Shown here in pieces: positions 24,607-34,199 of a DNA stretch of 40,747 nt; position 1 is the first letter of the stretch, and each line of letters begins with the position of its first letter. Source of the DNA: Erysipelotrichaceae bacterium UBA3379 (GTDB lineage Bacteria; Bacillota_I; Bacilli_A; Erysipelotrichales; Coprobacillaceae); NCBI GenBank assembly GCA_002359025.1, contig DEPZ01000071.1, positions 1 to 40,747 of the forward strand, given 5' to 3'. Below the pieces are notes generated by a model. That model was not told the origin of the DNA and did not search any database. It saw only the letters and a program-made list of their open reading frames with translations. The translations under genes and the position numbers were made by a program.

Positions 24607-26238
24607 CTAACCATTCAATTTCTACATCCTTTAAATGATGTGCTAAACCTATGTAGATAACTCTTCCTTTTAAATGAACATCATACTGCTTCTCTTTGAT
24701 TTGTTTAATGGCCTGTTTTGCAAACTCTTTAAGATTGTCTGTGCTCTCCTTTAGATATTTAAACTCTAATACATATGAAGGAAGATTATCTTTTTTAGCC
24801 TTTAGAATGATATCACATCTTCCTTTTCCTTCTTCCCTGTTCGATATGATTTCATAGTCATTATTGAGCCACGCACACATTCCTAAAAAGAAGACATGAT
24901 AACTATTTTCCTCTTTTAAATCATGGTATGAAGGCAAATTCATCAAAATGATTTTATACCTATCTATGAAATCTTCTCTTTTTGAACGTTTCAACGACTT
25001 GAACAGTCCATTCAAATCAGTTCCTGCAATATCTAGATAAAAGGCTGTCAAATTTTGAAATTCTCTTTGCACTTCCTGATTAGGTATTTTTAAGATATAA
25101 TCACTATCTCCCAAATTTCTATCAATTGTCAGATATCCTGCATTGACAAGTAGTCCCCATAGGTTTTCTGTTATATTGACTTCAAAAAAACTTGTATCCA
25201 TATAGACTGTTGTATCTAGTCTTCCTGTTTCAATCAGTTCTTCATATCCCCTATCAAAAGCAGCATCTCTATTTTCCATAGCTCTTTTAATCATTGTATT
25301 ATTGCTGGTATTGACCCAATATGGTTCCAATCTTTTATTATCTGCATAGTTCAATATGGCCATGGATTATAAATTTCCATGCTTCCAAATCTATATCCAT
25401 CATACATGCTCTTCACTTTTTCATCTAGTGACAACTCATAATACTCAAGCAGTTCTCTTGTCTCTTCTTCATCAAAGCCAAAGTACTGTAAGTAATGTTC
25501 ATCTGCAACTGTGCAAACCACAAGATTGTTCAGATCACTGAAAAGATTCTCCTTGGCCACTCTTTGTATTCCAGTAAGCATAGCATACTGCAGACTATTC
25601 GATGTCTTCAAAGCGTTATGAAGCATATTAGACAAACCACTATAAATCTCATCATAGAAATCCCCTGTATAAGCTTCTATAAAGGGTGTATCGTATTCAT
25701 CAATAAATAACATGACTTTCTTATTATAGTATCTTTCCAACATTGTCATTAAAAAGGACATTGCATCCACACTGGCTTCAATCTTGCCATTATCCGTATT
25801 GATAAGATCATTTAATATTTTTTCATATCTATTATCTTCTATTCTTGTTAAATTTGTAAAGACATAATCATACCTATTATATTCATTTTGCAATTGATTT
25901 TTAACCTGTCTTACAACATTGACTGCATCTCTTTTTGCATCAGCAAAAGAGATAAATATTGTAGGATACTGATTGATTTGTAAGGCATAGTCTGTTTTCA
26001 TAATCTTTGTATCTTGAAAGATTTGTTTTGAATCCTTTGTAATATCGAAAAATTCTGACAACATAGACATATTGATTGTCTTTCCAAAACGTCTTGGTCT
26101 TGTCATTAATGTTACAGCATTTCCACGATCTAGAAAATCCTTTATAATCATAGACTTATCAACAACATAATAATTCTCTTTCTTCATTCTCGCATAGCTA
26201 TTGAATCCTAAAGGTATTTTTTTCTTCAAATCAATCAC
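24599..26238 (-). pseudogene. AAA-ATPase-like/PD-(D/E)XK nuclease superfamily gene, frameshifted
   Basis: Two overlapping frames (25351-26238, 295 residues, and 24599-25363, 254 residues) together make one protein of about 546 residues of the AAA-ATPase-like plus PD-(D/E)XK family, common in gut Firmicutes and Bacteroidetes. The first half has the ATPase part with TRPRRFGKT (Walker A-like) and VMLFIDEYDTPF (Walker B). The second half has the nuclease-like core GRCDIILKAK and VLEFKY (D and E-x-K). The break is at IYNPW, where relatives continue with a small residue then ILNY. One missing base after TGG explains it. The start is GTG at 26238 or TTG at 26229. It may be a true pseudogene, a sequencing error, or two coupled halves. 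Biological role of the family is not established. Confidence 0.8.
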
Positions 26239-26516
26239 CTCTTTTCTCTTCTCTCATTATACCATAACCTCATGTCTATTACAGTAAATATTTATACACA
26301 GTGCATTGACTTCATTTTACTTGTTAATAACTCCTCTATAAACTTTGATTTCAGCACTGGATACTCCTCTCTATCCACTAACCTAAAAAACGACATGAGT
26401 TGTAAGAGAAAAGCAACGAATAAGACAAGTGAAAGTTGTTGTAAAATGCAATACTATACTTTTTACGCATAACACCATTAAATTCTTATAAGTAATAACA
26501 GGAGCGAAAGCTCCTG
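26239..26516. other. Gene-free stretch with a strong hairpin
   Basis: I see no gene in this 278-base gap. A -10-like TATAAT for the gene to the left lies at 26256-26261 (minus strand). At 26494-26521 a 12-bp stem, AATAACAGGAGC pairing with GCTCCTGTTATT, carries a GAAA-type tetraloop. It overlaps the stop codon of the diguanylate cyclase gene and may end that transcript, although no long T-run follows. Confidence 0.5.
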
Positions 26517-28382
26517 TTATTTATGTTCATAAACTGTATAACCATTTCTACCATGAGATTTGGTGTTATATAAAGCAATATCTGCTTTTTTATAAAGTTC
26601 TTGGAATGTATGTCCATCCATTGGATATAAAGCAACTCCTATAGAACATGTCACATGTACTGTTTGATCATCTTTTGTATATGTTTTTTCGATATGTTGA
26701 TTTAAACCTTTAATAATGTTATGAATATCATCTATATGTCTAATATCTTTGATTAAACATATAAATTCATCTCCACCTAATCTTCCAATCACATCATCAT
26801 TTCTTAAATGTTCACTCATGGCTTTTGCGACATCTTTTAAAACCTGATCTCCAACAATATGTCCTAGTTTATCATTAACTGTTTTAAAATAATCGATATC
26901 TATAATACAAAATGCCTGAATAGCTTTAGGTTTTTTGATGAGATAATCTTCAATTTCATTTTCTAGAGTTTTTCTTGATAAGATTTGTGTTAATTCATCT
27001 ATTTTAGATTCTTCAACAAGTTGTCTATATTGTTGTTCTTTTTGAGATAAGATTTCATTCATATTTTTTTCATCAGTGAAATCCATAATGACACCTATGT
27101 AATGAGCATCTTGTCCTGGTAGTTCTTCAAGAACTTTTATTTTCATCCATCTTTCTTTATCATTAATTGTAAAAGGAATAATCTTTTCTTGATAAATGAG
27201 ACCTGATTCTAAACCATTGAAATAAGATTGTAATGATGACTTTGTATTTTCTTGAATCAATTGCTTATCTATAAAGCTTTGCGCATTGAGTTTTAATTCT
27301 ATTTCATTCATTTCTCCTTCGAATGGATTATAGAATAGCTTGATCTTATGTTGATTTAAATCAAGAAGAAATGGGATATTCATTGTATTTTCTAATACAC
27401 TATTAAGTATTTTATTTTGAACTATTAACTCTTCTCTTTTAGAATCAATAATACGACTTGTCTTTTTGAAATAGTGATACATAAAATATCCAATGACAAT
27501 AAATAATATGACAAGTATAGCAGTAAAGATATTTAATTGAAAAATAATTTCAAAGACATCATGATTAGTCAAAACTGTAAAGATATACCAATCATTAATT
27601 CCTAATGCTTCATAAGTGACATAACGAATATTGTTTTGATAATCAAGTTCAAAATATCCACTTTGTCCCTGATTCACATTCTTTTTAATTTCATCTAATG
27701 TGATATCCCCTTTTAAAGAATATCTTTCCATTTCTTCCCATAAATTGGTACTATGAGATGATGCAAGTACGTTGTCGTTATGTGATTTACTAATATATTT
27801 TCCATCTGGTTTTGCGATTTGAAAATAATATATACTCTGATCAGCGAAATCAAGATCATTTATAAAATAATCTGCATCACACCAAACATATAAAACACCT
27901 ATAACATCTGTACCCTCTTTTACTGGAACAGATAATAATATGTATTGTCTTTGCGTTTCTTCTAAATCAACTATATCGGATAAGTATCTTTCGCCTTTCA
28001 TAGATGTTGTATAATAGTCTGAATCATCTATTGTTTTTTTGTCTCCTTTGGAATTGATAAGTTGTTTGTCTTGATCTACAAAGCCAACACGAATATATCG
28101 TTCACTTTGTTGAATGCTTTTTAAATTTTCTAGTATTTTCTCTTGATCATTTGTTTTTAGAGTATGAGTGAGTAATTCTAAATTAGAAAATGTTTCTTCT
28201 ATTTTTTCACGGCATGACTCAGTAAATGAATCAGATATTTGATTTGCAATAACAAACTGTTTTTGTAATATTAATTCATAAATATGTGTATGAAAACCAT
28301 ATATACCTAGGATAATTAAAGTCAACATACCTAAAATCAAAAATCCTAAAAAGCGATTGATTTTCTTTTTACTTTTTGGCAT
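26517..28382 (-). CDS. Membrane diguanylate cyclase with Cache and PAS-like domains
   Basis: This 621-residue protein makes the second messenger c-di-GMP. Layout: membrane helix at about 12-31, extracellular double-Cache-like sensor at about 35-280, second helix at about 283-303, PAS-like segment at about 320-445, GGDEF domain at about 455-620. The active site GGDEF is intact at 536-540. RNDD at 527-530, five residues before it, is the product-inhibition I-site. DELTQILSR marks the domain start. It should sense an external small molecule. The gene lies 15 bases after the hybrid kinase gene and is probably co-transcribed. GGGGGG before the ATG is its ribosome binding site. Confidence 0.92.
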   Translation of the reverse strand: MPKSKKKINRFLGFLILGMLTLIILGIYGFHTHIYELILQKQFVIANQISDSFTESCREKIEETFSNLELLTHTLKTNDQEKILENLKSIQQSERYIRVGFVDQDKQLINSKGDKKTIDDSDYYTTSMKGERYLSDIVDLEETQRQYILLSVPVKEGTDVIGVLYVWCDADYFINDLDFADQSIYYFQIAKPDGKYISKSHNDNVLASSHSTNLWEEMERYSLKGDITLDEIKKNVNQGQSGYFELDYQNNIRYVTYEALGINDWYIFTVLTNHDVFEIIFQLNIFTAILVILFIVIGYFMYHYFKKTSRIIDSKREELIVQNKILNSVLENTMNIPFLLDLNQHKIKLFYNPFEGEMNEIELKLNAQSFIDKQLIQENTKSSLQSYFNGLESGLIYQEKIIPFTINDKERWMKIKVLEELPGQDAHYIGVIMDFTDEKNMNEILSQKEQQYRQLVEESKIDELTQILSRKTLENEIEDYLIKKPKAIQAFCIIDIDYFKTVNDKLGHIVGDQVLKDVAKAMSEHLRNDDVIGRLGGDEFICLIKDIRHIDDIHNIIKGLNQHIEKTYTKDDQTVHVTCSIGVALYPMDGHTFQELYKKADIALYNTKSHGRNGYTVYEHK

Positions 28383-28397
28383 TAGTTATCCCCCCAC

Positions 28398-30887
28398 TTA
28401 TTTTGTTATAACTTGTTCTATTAATTCCATTAATATTTTTATATCTATAGGTTTAGCAAGATGTCCATCCATTCCTGCCTCTTTTGTCTTAACAATATCT
28501 TCTGTAAATGTATTTGCTGTCACAGCAAGAATAGGAATTGTAAGAGCATCCTGTCGTTTTAACTTACGAATCAGTCTTGTACTCTCCAACCCATCCATAA
28601 TAGGCATATGCATATCCATTAAGATAACATCAAATTCATTGTCTTTACTTTGTTTAAATATTTCATAAGCCTCTTTTCCATCCCATGCTTGAACAACCTC
28701 TATACCTTCCATTTGTAATAACTCTGTAGATATTTCCATATTTAATTCATTATCTTCTGCTAATAAGACTTTCTTTCCATGTAGATCAATATCTTTCTTT
28801 ACTTCTACAGCTTTTACTGACTTCTTTGCAGGTTCCATTGGGATAATGATATGGAATGTTGTTCCTTTTTCAAGTTCACTTTCAACATGTATTTGTCCAT
28901 CGAGATGTTGAACATCATAATAAACAATTGCCATACCCAATCCTGTTCCAGTCATATCTCGAGAGTGGAAATGTGTTTCTCGCATATAAGGTGTATAGAG
29001 TTTTTCGATAAACTCTTGTGACATACCTATACCTGTATCTTGGATAATAAATTCATATTTATTTCTTTTCCCTTGTGCTATTTCTTTGACTTTGAATGAG
29101 ATTGTATCATTTTCTTTGGTGTATTTTAAAGCATTTGAAATCAAATTGACAAGTATTTGTCTTAATTTTTTCCAATCACTTCTTACATAGTCATGAATCA
29201 AATCATAATGAATTGTAAAAGTTTTCTTCTGTAATTTTGCTTGTTCTTCATAAATCATCAATGTTTCACTTAATTGATCTTTTAAAGAAAAATCATTGAA
29301 TTCATAACTTACATATCCTTGTTCAGATTTAGATACTTCTAAGATATCATTAATTAAATCTAATAATTGTTTGCTTGCTATAGCGATTTTGTTTAAATAA
29401 TCTTGTTGTTTTATTGGATCTATATCTTTGTTTTGAGCCATTGATGTAAAGTTAATAATAGCGTTTAATGGCGTTCTCATATCATGTGACATATTAGAGA
29501 AGAATTTATTCTTAGATTGTACTGCTGATTTGGTTGCTTCCATAGAATCTTTCATTAATTTTAATTGAGAAAGCTCTTCTTCTTTTCTTTCATTGATATT
29601 CTGGAAGGCTAAGACAACTTCGTATACTTCTTTTTTAGATTCATTATATAACATTTGAACATTCACCCATTGATTTGTCCCATTAAATATTCTTTGAAAG
29701 TCTCCACCAAAACGATGAACAGATTGCTGAACGAGTGATTTCATATGTTCAATCGAAAAGACTTGCCTGAATTCTTCATAATATTCACTCACAATTAAGT
29801 TTTCAAGATAATCTAACCAATCTTGATAATATCCTTGCGTTGGTAAATGATAACGAACTTGATCAGAGGCTTTCAACATCGCATATGTTTCTTTCTTTAA
29901 ATCTATTAAATATAAAGCGTAATAAGAATCACCTAAAGCTTTTGTAATACGATTATATAATTGGTGACGTTGATTTGATTTTTTGCTTTGAATCAGCAAT
30001 AAAATCAAAACCAACATAAATGAAAACACAACGATGCCATAAATCAAAATAATCTCTTGTCCACCACCAAGTAAGTTTTCATAAGGAATCGTTAATACAA
30101 CATACCAGCCATTATCCATAATACTGTAATAAACACCACGTTTTTCATTTGTTAAGGATTCTATATAAGAATCATATTGATCATGTTGTCCCGTTTGTAT
30201 TTCTTTAAAAAGCTCAGCCATGAAATCAGTAACTTTACTTTGTGAAACATTGGCATCACCAATATAATAACTCAATAATTCTCCCTTAGAATCTAGTATA
30301 AAATAACGACTATCATCCGGTATATCTTGAGTAGGTAAAAAGTTTGTCATTTCTCCAGGATAAATATCCAAAGCCACAACGTTCTTTGAATCTCCTATAC
30401 ATTTAGATAAAGTGACAACTTTCATTTTTAATCTGGCATCTGTATAGACATCACTAAATGATATATTGTCTGGGTTTTTGATTGTTTTTTGATACCATTC
30501 TTGTTGGCATGGATCGTAATTCTTATCACTTTCCATATATGTTTGGGCGATAATTTTGTCATTTAAAATAATATATGCTTCAACATTTTTAACACCTAAT
30601 TGATTTTCAATATATCCTGTATATTGATCAAGGGTACTTCTTATTCTACTCTTGCTTGCTCCGCTAGCAATTAATGTATCGAAGTGTTCAGAAGCTATAT
30701 TTAAAAATATTTTATACTTATCTATATAGGATTCTTCATTGATCGCAAATCTAGATGTAATTTCTACACCCATCACTTGGGCATTTTTTAAAAGTTTATC
30801 ATTTGTATAAGCTAATGAAAAACCAGAGAGTACAAAACATAAAATCATGACAATAGATACAAGTACACTCAGTTTGGTCTTTTTCAT
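28398..30887 (-). CDS. Cache-domain hybrid sensor histidine kinase
   Basis: This 829-residue membrane kinase has a helix at about 7-26, an extracellular double-Cache-like sensor at about 35-275, a helix at about 278-299, and a PAS-like region at about 315-435. HisKA follows with phospho-acceptor His468 in SNMSHDMRTPLNA. The ATPase domain shows N box NLISNALKYT, DTGIGM and GTGLGMAIV. The C-terminal receiver domain has its acidic pocket (AEDNE), Asp758 in VILMDMHMP and Lys812 in AKPI. No HPt domain, HPt protein or DNA-binding response regulator is adjacent, so the output partner is unknown. The diguanylate cyclase downstream, with a similar sensor layout, suggests a shared signalling unit. Confidence 0.93.
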   Translation of the reverse strand: MKKTKLSVLVSIVMILCFVLSGFSLAYTNDKLLKNAQVMGVEITSRFAINEESYIDKYKIFLNIASEHFDTLIASGASKSRIRSTLDQYTGYIENQLGVKNVEAYIILNDKIIAQTYMESDKNYDPCQQEWYQKTIKNPDNISFSDVYTDARLKMKVVTLSKCIGDSKNVVALDIYPGEMTNFLPTQDIPDDSRYFILDSKGELLSYYIGDANVSQSKVTDFMAELFKEIQTGQHDQYDSYIESLTNEKRGVYYSIMDNGWYVVLTIPYENLLGGGQEIILIYGIVVFSFMLVLILLLIQSKKSNQRHQLYNRITKALGDSYYALYLIDLKKETYAMLKASDQVRYHLPTQGYYQDWLDYLENLIVSEYYEEFRQVFSIEHMKSLVQQSVHRFGGDFQRIFNGTNQWVNVQMLYNESKKEVYEVVLAFQNINERKEEELSQLKLMKDSMEATKSAVQSKNKFFSNMSHDMRTPLNAIINFTSMAQNKDIDPIKQQDYLNKIAIASKQLLDLINDILEVSKSEQGYVSYEFNDFSLKDQLSETLMIYEEQAKLQKKTFTIHYDLIHDYVRSDWKKLRQILVNLISNALKYTKENDTISFKVKEIAQGKRNKYEFIIQDTGIGMSQEFIEKLYTPYMRETHFHSRDMTGTGLGMAIVYYDVQHLDGQIHVESELEKGTTFHIIIPMEPAKKSVKAVEVKKDIDLHGKKVLLAEDNELNMEISTELLQMEGIEVVQAWDGKEAYEIFKQSKDNEFDVILMDMHMPIMDGLESTRLIRKLKRQDALTIPILAVTANTFTEDIVKTKEAGMDGHLAKPIDIKILMELIEQVITK

Positions 30888-30912
30888 TTTACCACCAGCC
30901 TTTTCTATTCAC

Positions 30913-30941
30913 ATTTTACATAGATTTCTATGAATTGACAA
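30913..30941 (-). promoter_or_regulatory. Promoter of the kinase/diguanylate cyclase unit
   Basis: TTGTCA (30936-30941) and TAAAAT (30913-30918) are spaced by 17 bases on the minus strand, placing the start about 20 bases before the ATG. Confidence 0.6.
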
Positions 30942-30973
30942 TATATCAACTATCAATTTTATCCAATTTTCGT

Positions 30974-30979
30974 TATAAT
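30974..30979 (+). promoter_or_regulatory. -10 box of the pilus-like operon
   Basis: TATAAT on the plus strand lies 36 bases before the ATG at 31015; the -35 region (TATCAA at 30951-30956) is weak. The weak -35 hints at activator dependence, but this is only a guess. Confidence 0.5.
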
Positions 30980-31014
30980 GATCATATAAACATACTAGAA
31001 AAGAGGAGTATGGA

Positions 31015-31956
31015 ATGAAAGCAAAAAAGAACTTGATATTATTAATGTCTTTCGCTTTATTATTTGGCTGTTCTACCAAAGAAAAAGCCCCTCAAGGAAA
31101 TGTCAATTATCGTGATAATACACCTCATATCTATACACCTGAAGCAAGTGGCGAAATAACGATAGGTAATCAAAAAGTAACTATTGATATTTCTCATACA
31201 TCTTTAGGATATATTATGGTGGAATATCATGGTAATAATCCTAAAGTAAAGATCCGTATTACAAATCCTGATACCAAGGATATGTATACATATGATAAAC
31301 ATGAGGGATATGATGTTTTTCCACTGACTGGTGGAAATGGTTCATACACTATACAAGTATATGAAAATGTCAATCAAAATCAGTATAGTACACTTTATTC
31401 AGATCAATTTGATGTTCAATTAGAAAATGAATTTACAACATTTCTCTACCCTAGTCAATATGTCAATTATACCAATGCACCAAAAACAATAGAATTAGGA
31501 AAAGAATTGGCTAAAGAAACAACAAATGAATTAGATGTTGTAGAAAATGTTTATGAATATTTAAAAAAGAATATCAAATATGATGATGACAAAGCAAGTC
31601 TAGTACAGGCTGGGCAATTAAATGGATATATTCCTGATATTGATGAAATATTAGAAAAGAAAAAAGGTATATGTTTTGATTATGCTGCTTTGATGGCGAC
31701 CATGTTAAGAACACAAAATATTCCAACGCGTATGCAAATTGGTTACGCTATTAATAATGAAGATGTTTCAAAGAGTATTTATCATGCATGGATTGGGGTT
31801 TATATTCAAGACATTGGTTGGATAGATCACCTTATAGAGTTTGATGGACATTCATGGAAATTAATGGATCCAACTTTTGCAAGTCAAAGCAATAGTAAAG
31901 AAACAAGAAATTACATATCTAATGAAAAGAATTATCAAACAAAATATTATTATTAG
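31015..31956 (+). CDS. Transglutaminase-like lipoprotein
   Basis: This 313-residue lipoprotein has the lipobox LFGC with Cys19, so it is anchored outside the cell. The middle (about 45-140) is beta-rich. The C-terminal half is a transglutaminase-like cysteine protease fold with a complete triad: Cys220 in KKGICFDYAAL, His257 in YHAWIGV and Asp285 in KLMDPTFA. Such domains can cleave or crosslink peptides; which one here is unknown. It is the first gene of the pilus-like operon, 11 bases before the PilC-like gene, so it may process or attach the fibre or its surface target. GAGG precedes the ATG. Confidence 0.85.
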   Translation: MKAKKNLILLMSFALLFGCSTKEKAPQGNVNYRDNTPHIYTPEASGEITIGNQKVTIDISHTSLGYIMVEYHGNNPKVKIRITNPDTKDMYTYDKHEGYDVFPLTGGNGSYTIQVYENVNQNQYSTLYSDQFDVQLENEFTTFLYPSQYVNYTNAPKTIELGKELAKETTNELDVVENVYEYLKKNIKYDDDKASLVQAGQLNGYIPDIDEILEKKKGICFDYAALMATMLRTQNIPTRMQIGYAINNEDVSKSIYHAWIGVYIQDIGWIDHLIEFDGHSWKLMDPTFASQSNSKETRNYISNEKNYQTKYYY

Positions 31957-31967
31957 GGAGGATATTT

Positions 31968-33005
31968 ATGAAATCTAAAAAAATGTCACAACAAGATTTA
32001 TCTGCTTTTTGCAAGCAGATTGCTTTGATTTTACAAGCAGGGATTTCTTGTTATGAGGGAATTAGTATCATGAAAGATGATTGTCATGATAAGTTAAGTC
32101 TATCTCTTTTTACTCATATTTTAAATGATTTAGAAAATGGTGAAAGTTTCTATCAATCATTAGTGAATACAAACGTTTTTCCTGATTATATGTTAGAGAT
32201 GATTCAAATTGGTGAAAGAGCTGGTCGTTTAGAAGATGTTATGTTATCTTTATCACAACATTATAATCGTGAATATGAATTAAATAAACAAATAAAAAGT
32301 GCTTTATCTTATCCACTTGTGATGATTTGTATGATGTTTTTCGTTATCATTGTTTTAATTACACAAGTATTGCCTATCTTTCAACAAGTCTTTATTCAAT
32401 TAGGTACTGACTTAAGTGGATTTGCAAAGGGATTAATGAGTATTGGGCATGTGTTATCATCATACTATTATATTTTTATGATTATCATTCTTGTTATTGT
32501 TGGATTCATTTATTATCTAACAAAAATAAATAGAAATAAATTACAATCGTTAATCTCTCGACTCTTCTTTACAAAACGCTTATCTTTAAATATCGCAACA
32601 GGTCATTTTACAAGTGGTATGGCTATAGCGTTAAGTAGTGGTTTAGATATTGATGAGAGTGTGGATATGGCTAAAAAGTTAGTTACAAATCAAGAACTCT
32701 TAAAGAGAATTGAACATTGTCAAAAATTATTAGAAGATCAAGTAGATATTTCTACTGCATTGATTGATTCAAAAATATTAAGTGGTATGAATGCCAGATT
32801 AATTCATATTGGTTTTAAAACAGGAGCTATTGATCAAGTTATTCACCAGATTGCTTTACGATATGATGAAGAAACTTCACAAAAAATAAGTTCTATGATT
32901 TCTATTATTGAACCAACTTTGGTTGCTGTATTATCAATTATTGTGGGTATTATTTTATTATCAGTGATGTTGCCACTTATTGGTATTATGTCTAGTATTG
33001 GGTAG
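31968..33005 (+). CDS. Type II secretion/type IV pilus platform protein (PilC/GspF/ComGB-like)
   Basis: This inner-membrane platform protein, 345 residues, has two repeated T2SSF domains (about 12-130 and 212-335). Each ends in membrane helices, with a further helix near 165-185. EMIQIGERAGRLEDVMLSL and LIHIGFKTGAIDQVIHQIA are the two copies of the family E-x-G/G-x-x-x-G-x-L signature. It should connect the ATPase with the growing (pseudo)pilus. It is similar in size to ComGB. The N-terminus reads DLSAFCKQIALILQAGIS, typical of the family. GGAGG lies just before the ATG. Confidence 0.92.
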   Translation: MKSKKMSQQDLSAFCKQIALILQAGISCYEGISIMKDDCHDKLSLSLFTHILNDLENGESFYQSLVNTNVFPDYMLEMIQIGERAGRLEDVMLSLSQHYNREYELNKQIKSALSYPLVMICMMFFVIIVLITQVLPIFQQVFIQLGTDLSGFAKGLMSIGHVLSSYYYIFMIIILVIVGFIYYLTKINRNKLQSLISRLFFTKRLSLNIATGHFTSGMAIALSSGLDIDESVDMAKKLVTNQELLKRIEHCQKLLEDQVDISTALIDSKILSGMNARLIHIGFKTGAIDQVIHQIALRYDEETSQKISSMISIIEPTLVAVLSIIVGIILLSVMLPLIGIMSSIG

Positions 33006-33013
33006 GTGAGATT

Positions 33014-33337
33014 ATGAGTCACTATCAACTTTATAAACGAAAAAGATCTTATATATGGTTTGTTGGTGTTTTGATATCTGTTTTGATTTTTGGTATTTTA
33101 GTGGTGGGTATACAGTCTTTTTCTAAGAATACATATTTAGAACAATATCATAGTCTTGAAAAGGCACTGCAAAGAAGTATTGTTCAGTGTTATGCACTAG
33201 AAGGACAATATCCAGAAAGTCTTGATTACTTAAAAGAACATTATGGGCTTGTTTATAATGAAGATTTATTTTATGTAGATTATCAGCCTATTGCTAAAAA
33301 TATAAAACCGAGTATTTCTATACTCTATAAGGAATAA
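33014..33337 (+). CDS. Small membrane-anchored pilin-like protein
   Basis: This 107-residue protein has a basic N-terminus (YKRKR), one membrane helix at about 14-35, and an outside part. The outside part contains CYALEGQYPESLDYLKEHY, which resembles the region after the long helix of pilins (YP-x-SL-x-x-L). It lacks the usual prepilin cleavage site with Glu at +5, so it may not be processed like ComGC. Position directly after the platform gene is where a major pilin such as ComGC would stand. I propose a pilin-like subunit without certainty. Confidence 0.65.
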   Translation: MSHYQLYKRKRSYIWFVGVLISVLIFGILVVGIQSFSKNTYLEQYHSLEKALQRSIVQCYALEGQYPESLDYLKEHYGLVYNEDLFYVDYQPIAKNIKPSISILYKE

Positions 33338-33340
33338 GAT

Positions 33341-33802
33341 ATGAAAAAGCATATGATGGATGTCTTATTTGTCTTGCTTGTGTTTTGTTTATTTACTTTA
33401 ACTTCTTTGAGTGTTGTCTATGTTGGTTTAGAGGTTTACCAAAATACAACAGAGACAATGGATCAAGAATTTCAAGTCAATACATCTTTTCAATATATTA
33501 TTGAAAAGATCCGTCAAAACAATACAAATGATTCTATTGATATTGTAACAGTAGAAGACAAGCAAGCTTTAAGATTAAAACAACGTTATAACAATCAAGA
33601 CTATTATACTTATATATATCAAGATGAAAAACAATTAAAAGAACTCTTTATCAGTGCGAATCAAACACCTCATATAAAAGATGGAGATACAATTATGGAT
33701 ATTTCTAAGTTCCATATTTCTGTTGTTAATGAACATTTATATCGTTTAACAATAGAATTTGATGATGGATATGAAGAATCTCATTATATCTCTGTTCTAT
33801 AG
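33341..33802 (+). CDS. Pilus-operon membrane-anchored protein, DUF4860-like
   Basis: This 153-residue protein has a short basic N-terminus, a hydrophobic helix at about 8-30, and an extracellular beta-rich part. Reading from memory of the family, the pattern (DVLFVLLVFCLF then YIIEKIR and an ALRL/YIY section) resembles DUF4860 proteins found beside GspF/PilT genes in gut Firmicutes; this needs a profile search. It probably is a minor pseudopilin. It starts three bases after the previous gene and ends 13 bases before the next. Confidence 0.6.
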   Translation: MKKHMMDVLFVLLVFCLFTLTSLSVVYVGLEVYQNTTETMDQEFQVNTSFQYIIEKIRQNNTNDSIDIVTVEDKQALRLKQRYNNQDYYTYIYQDEKQLKELFISANQTPHIKDGDTIMDISKFHISVVNEHLYRLTIEFDDGYEESHYISVL

Positions 33803-33815
33803 AAAGTAGGTTATT

Positions 33816-34199
33816 ATGAAAAGATTACAGTCAACACGTTCGAGTTTATTTTTAATGGAATTGATTATTGCGATATTCATCTTAACAGTTGTTAGTGCTA
33901 TATGTTTAGAAATCTTTGCATATAGTCATACAATGAATAAAGAGAGTCATAATCAATTGCAAGCATCTTTAAAAGCACAAGATATAGCTGAAATTTGGTT
34001 AAGTCAAGAAAAGAGTTCTGTAAATGATCAATACTATGATGCTTCTTGGAATGAAGTCTCTTTAGAAAAAGCAGTCTATTCATTAAAAACACAACATACC
34101 AATGAATCATTAGACATTACTGTCTATGAAGATCAAGATATCATTTATACATTACATGTTGATAAACATGTTCCATTAAGAGGTGAAGATTATGAATAA
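33816..34199 (+). CDS. Prepilin-like minor pseudopilin
   Basis: This 127-residue protein is the clearest prepilin in the cluster. After the basic start MKRLQSTRS, the sequence SLFLMELIIAIFILTVVSA has Glu at +5 if cut after the serine at position 10. This matches a class III signal peptide, although Ser replaces the usual Gly at -1. The long N-terminal helix (about 11-45) is followed by a short globular part. A prepilin peptidase must act on it but is not in the window. The stop overlaps the next gene. Confidence 0.75.
   Translation: MKRLQSTRSSLFLMELIIAIFILTVVSAICLEIFAYSHTMNKESHNQLQASLKAQDIAEIWLSQEKSSVNDQYYDASWNEVSLEKAVYSLKTQHTNESLDITVYEDQDIIYTLHVDKHVPLRGEDYE

Noticed and set aside
26272..26472. 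Plus-strand 66-residue frame in the gap before the diguanylate cyclase
   Set aside because: No ribosome binding site and a composition that looks like random AT-rich translation.
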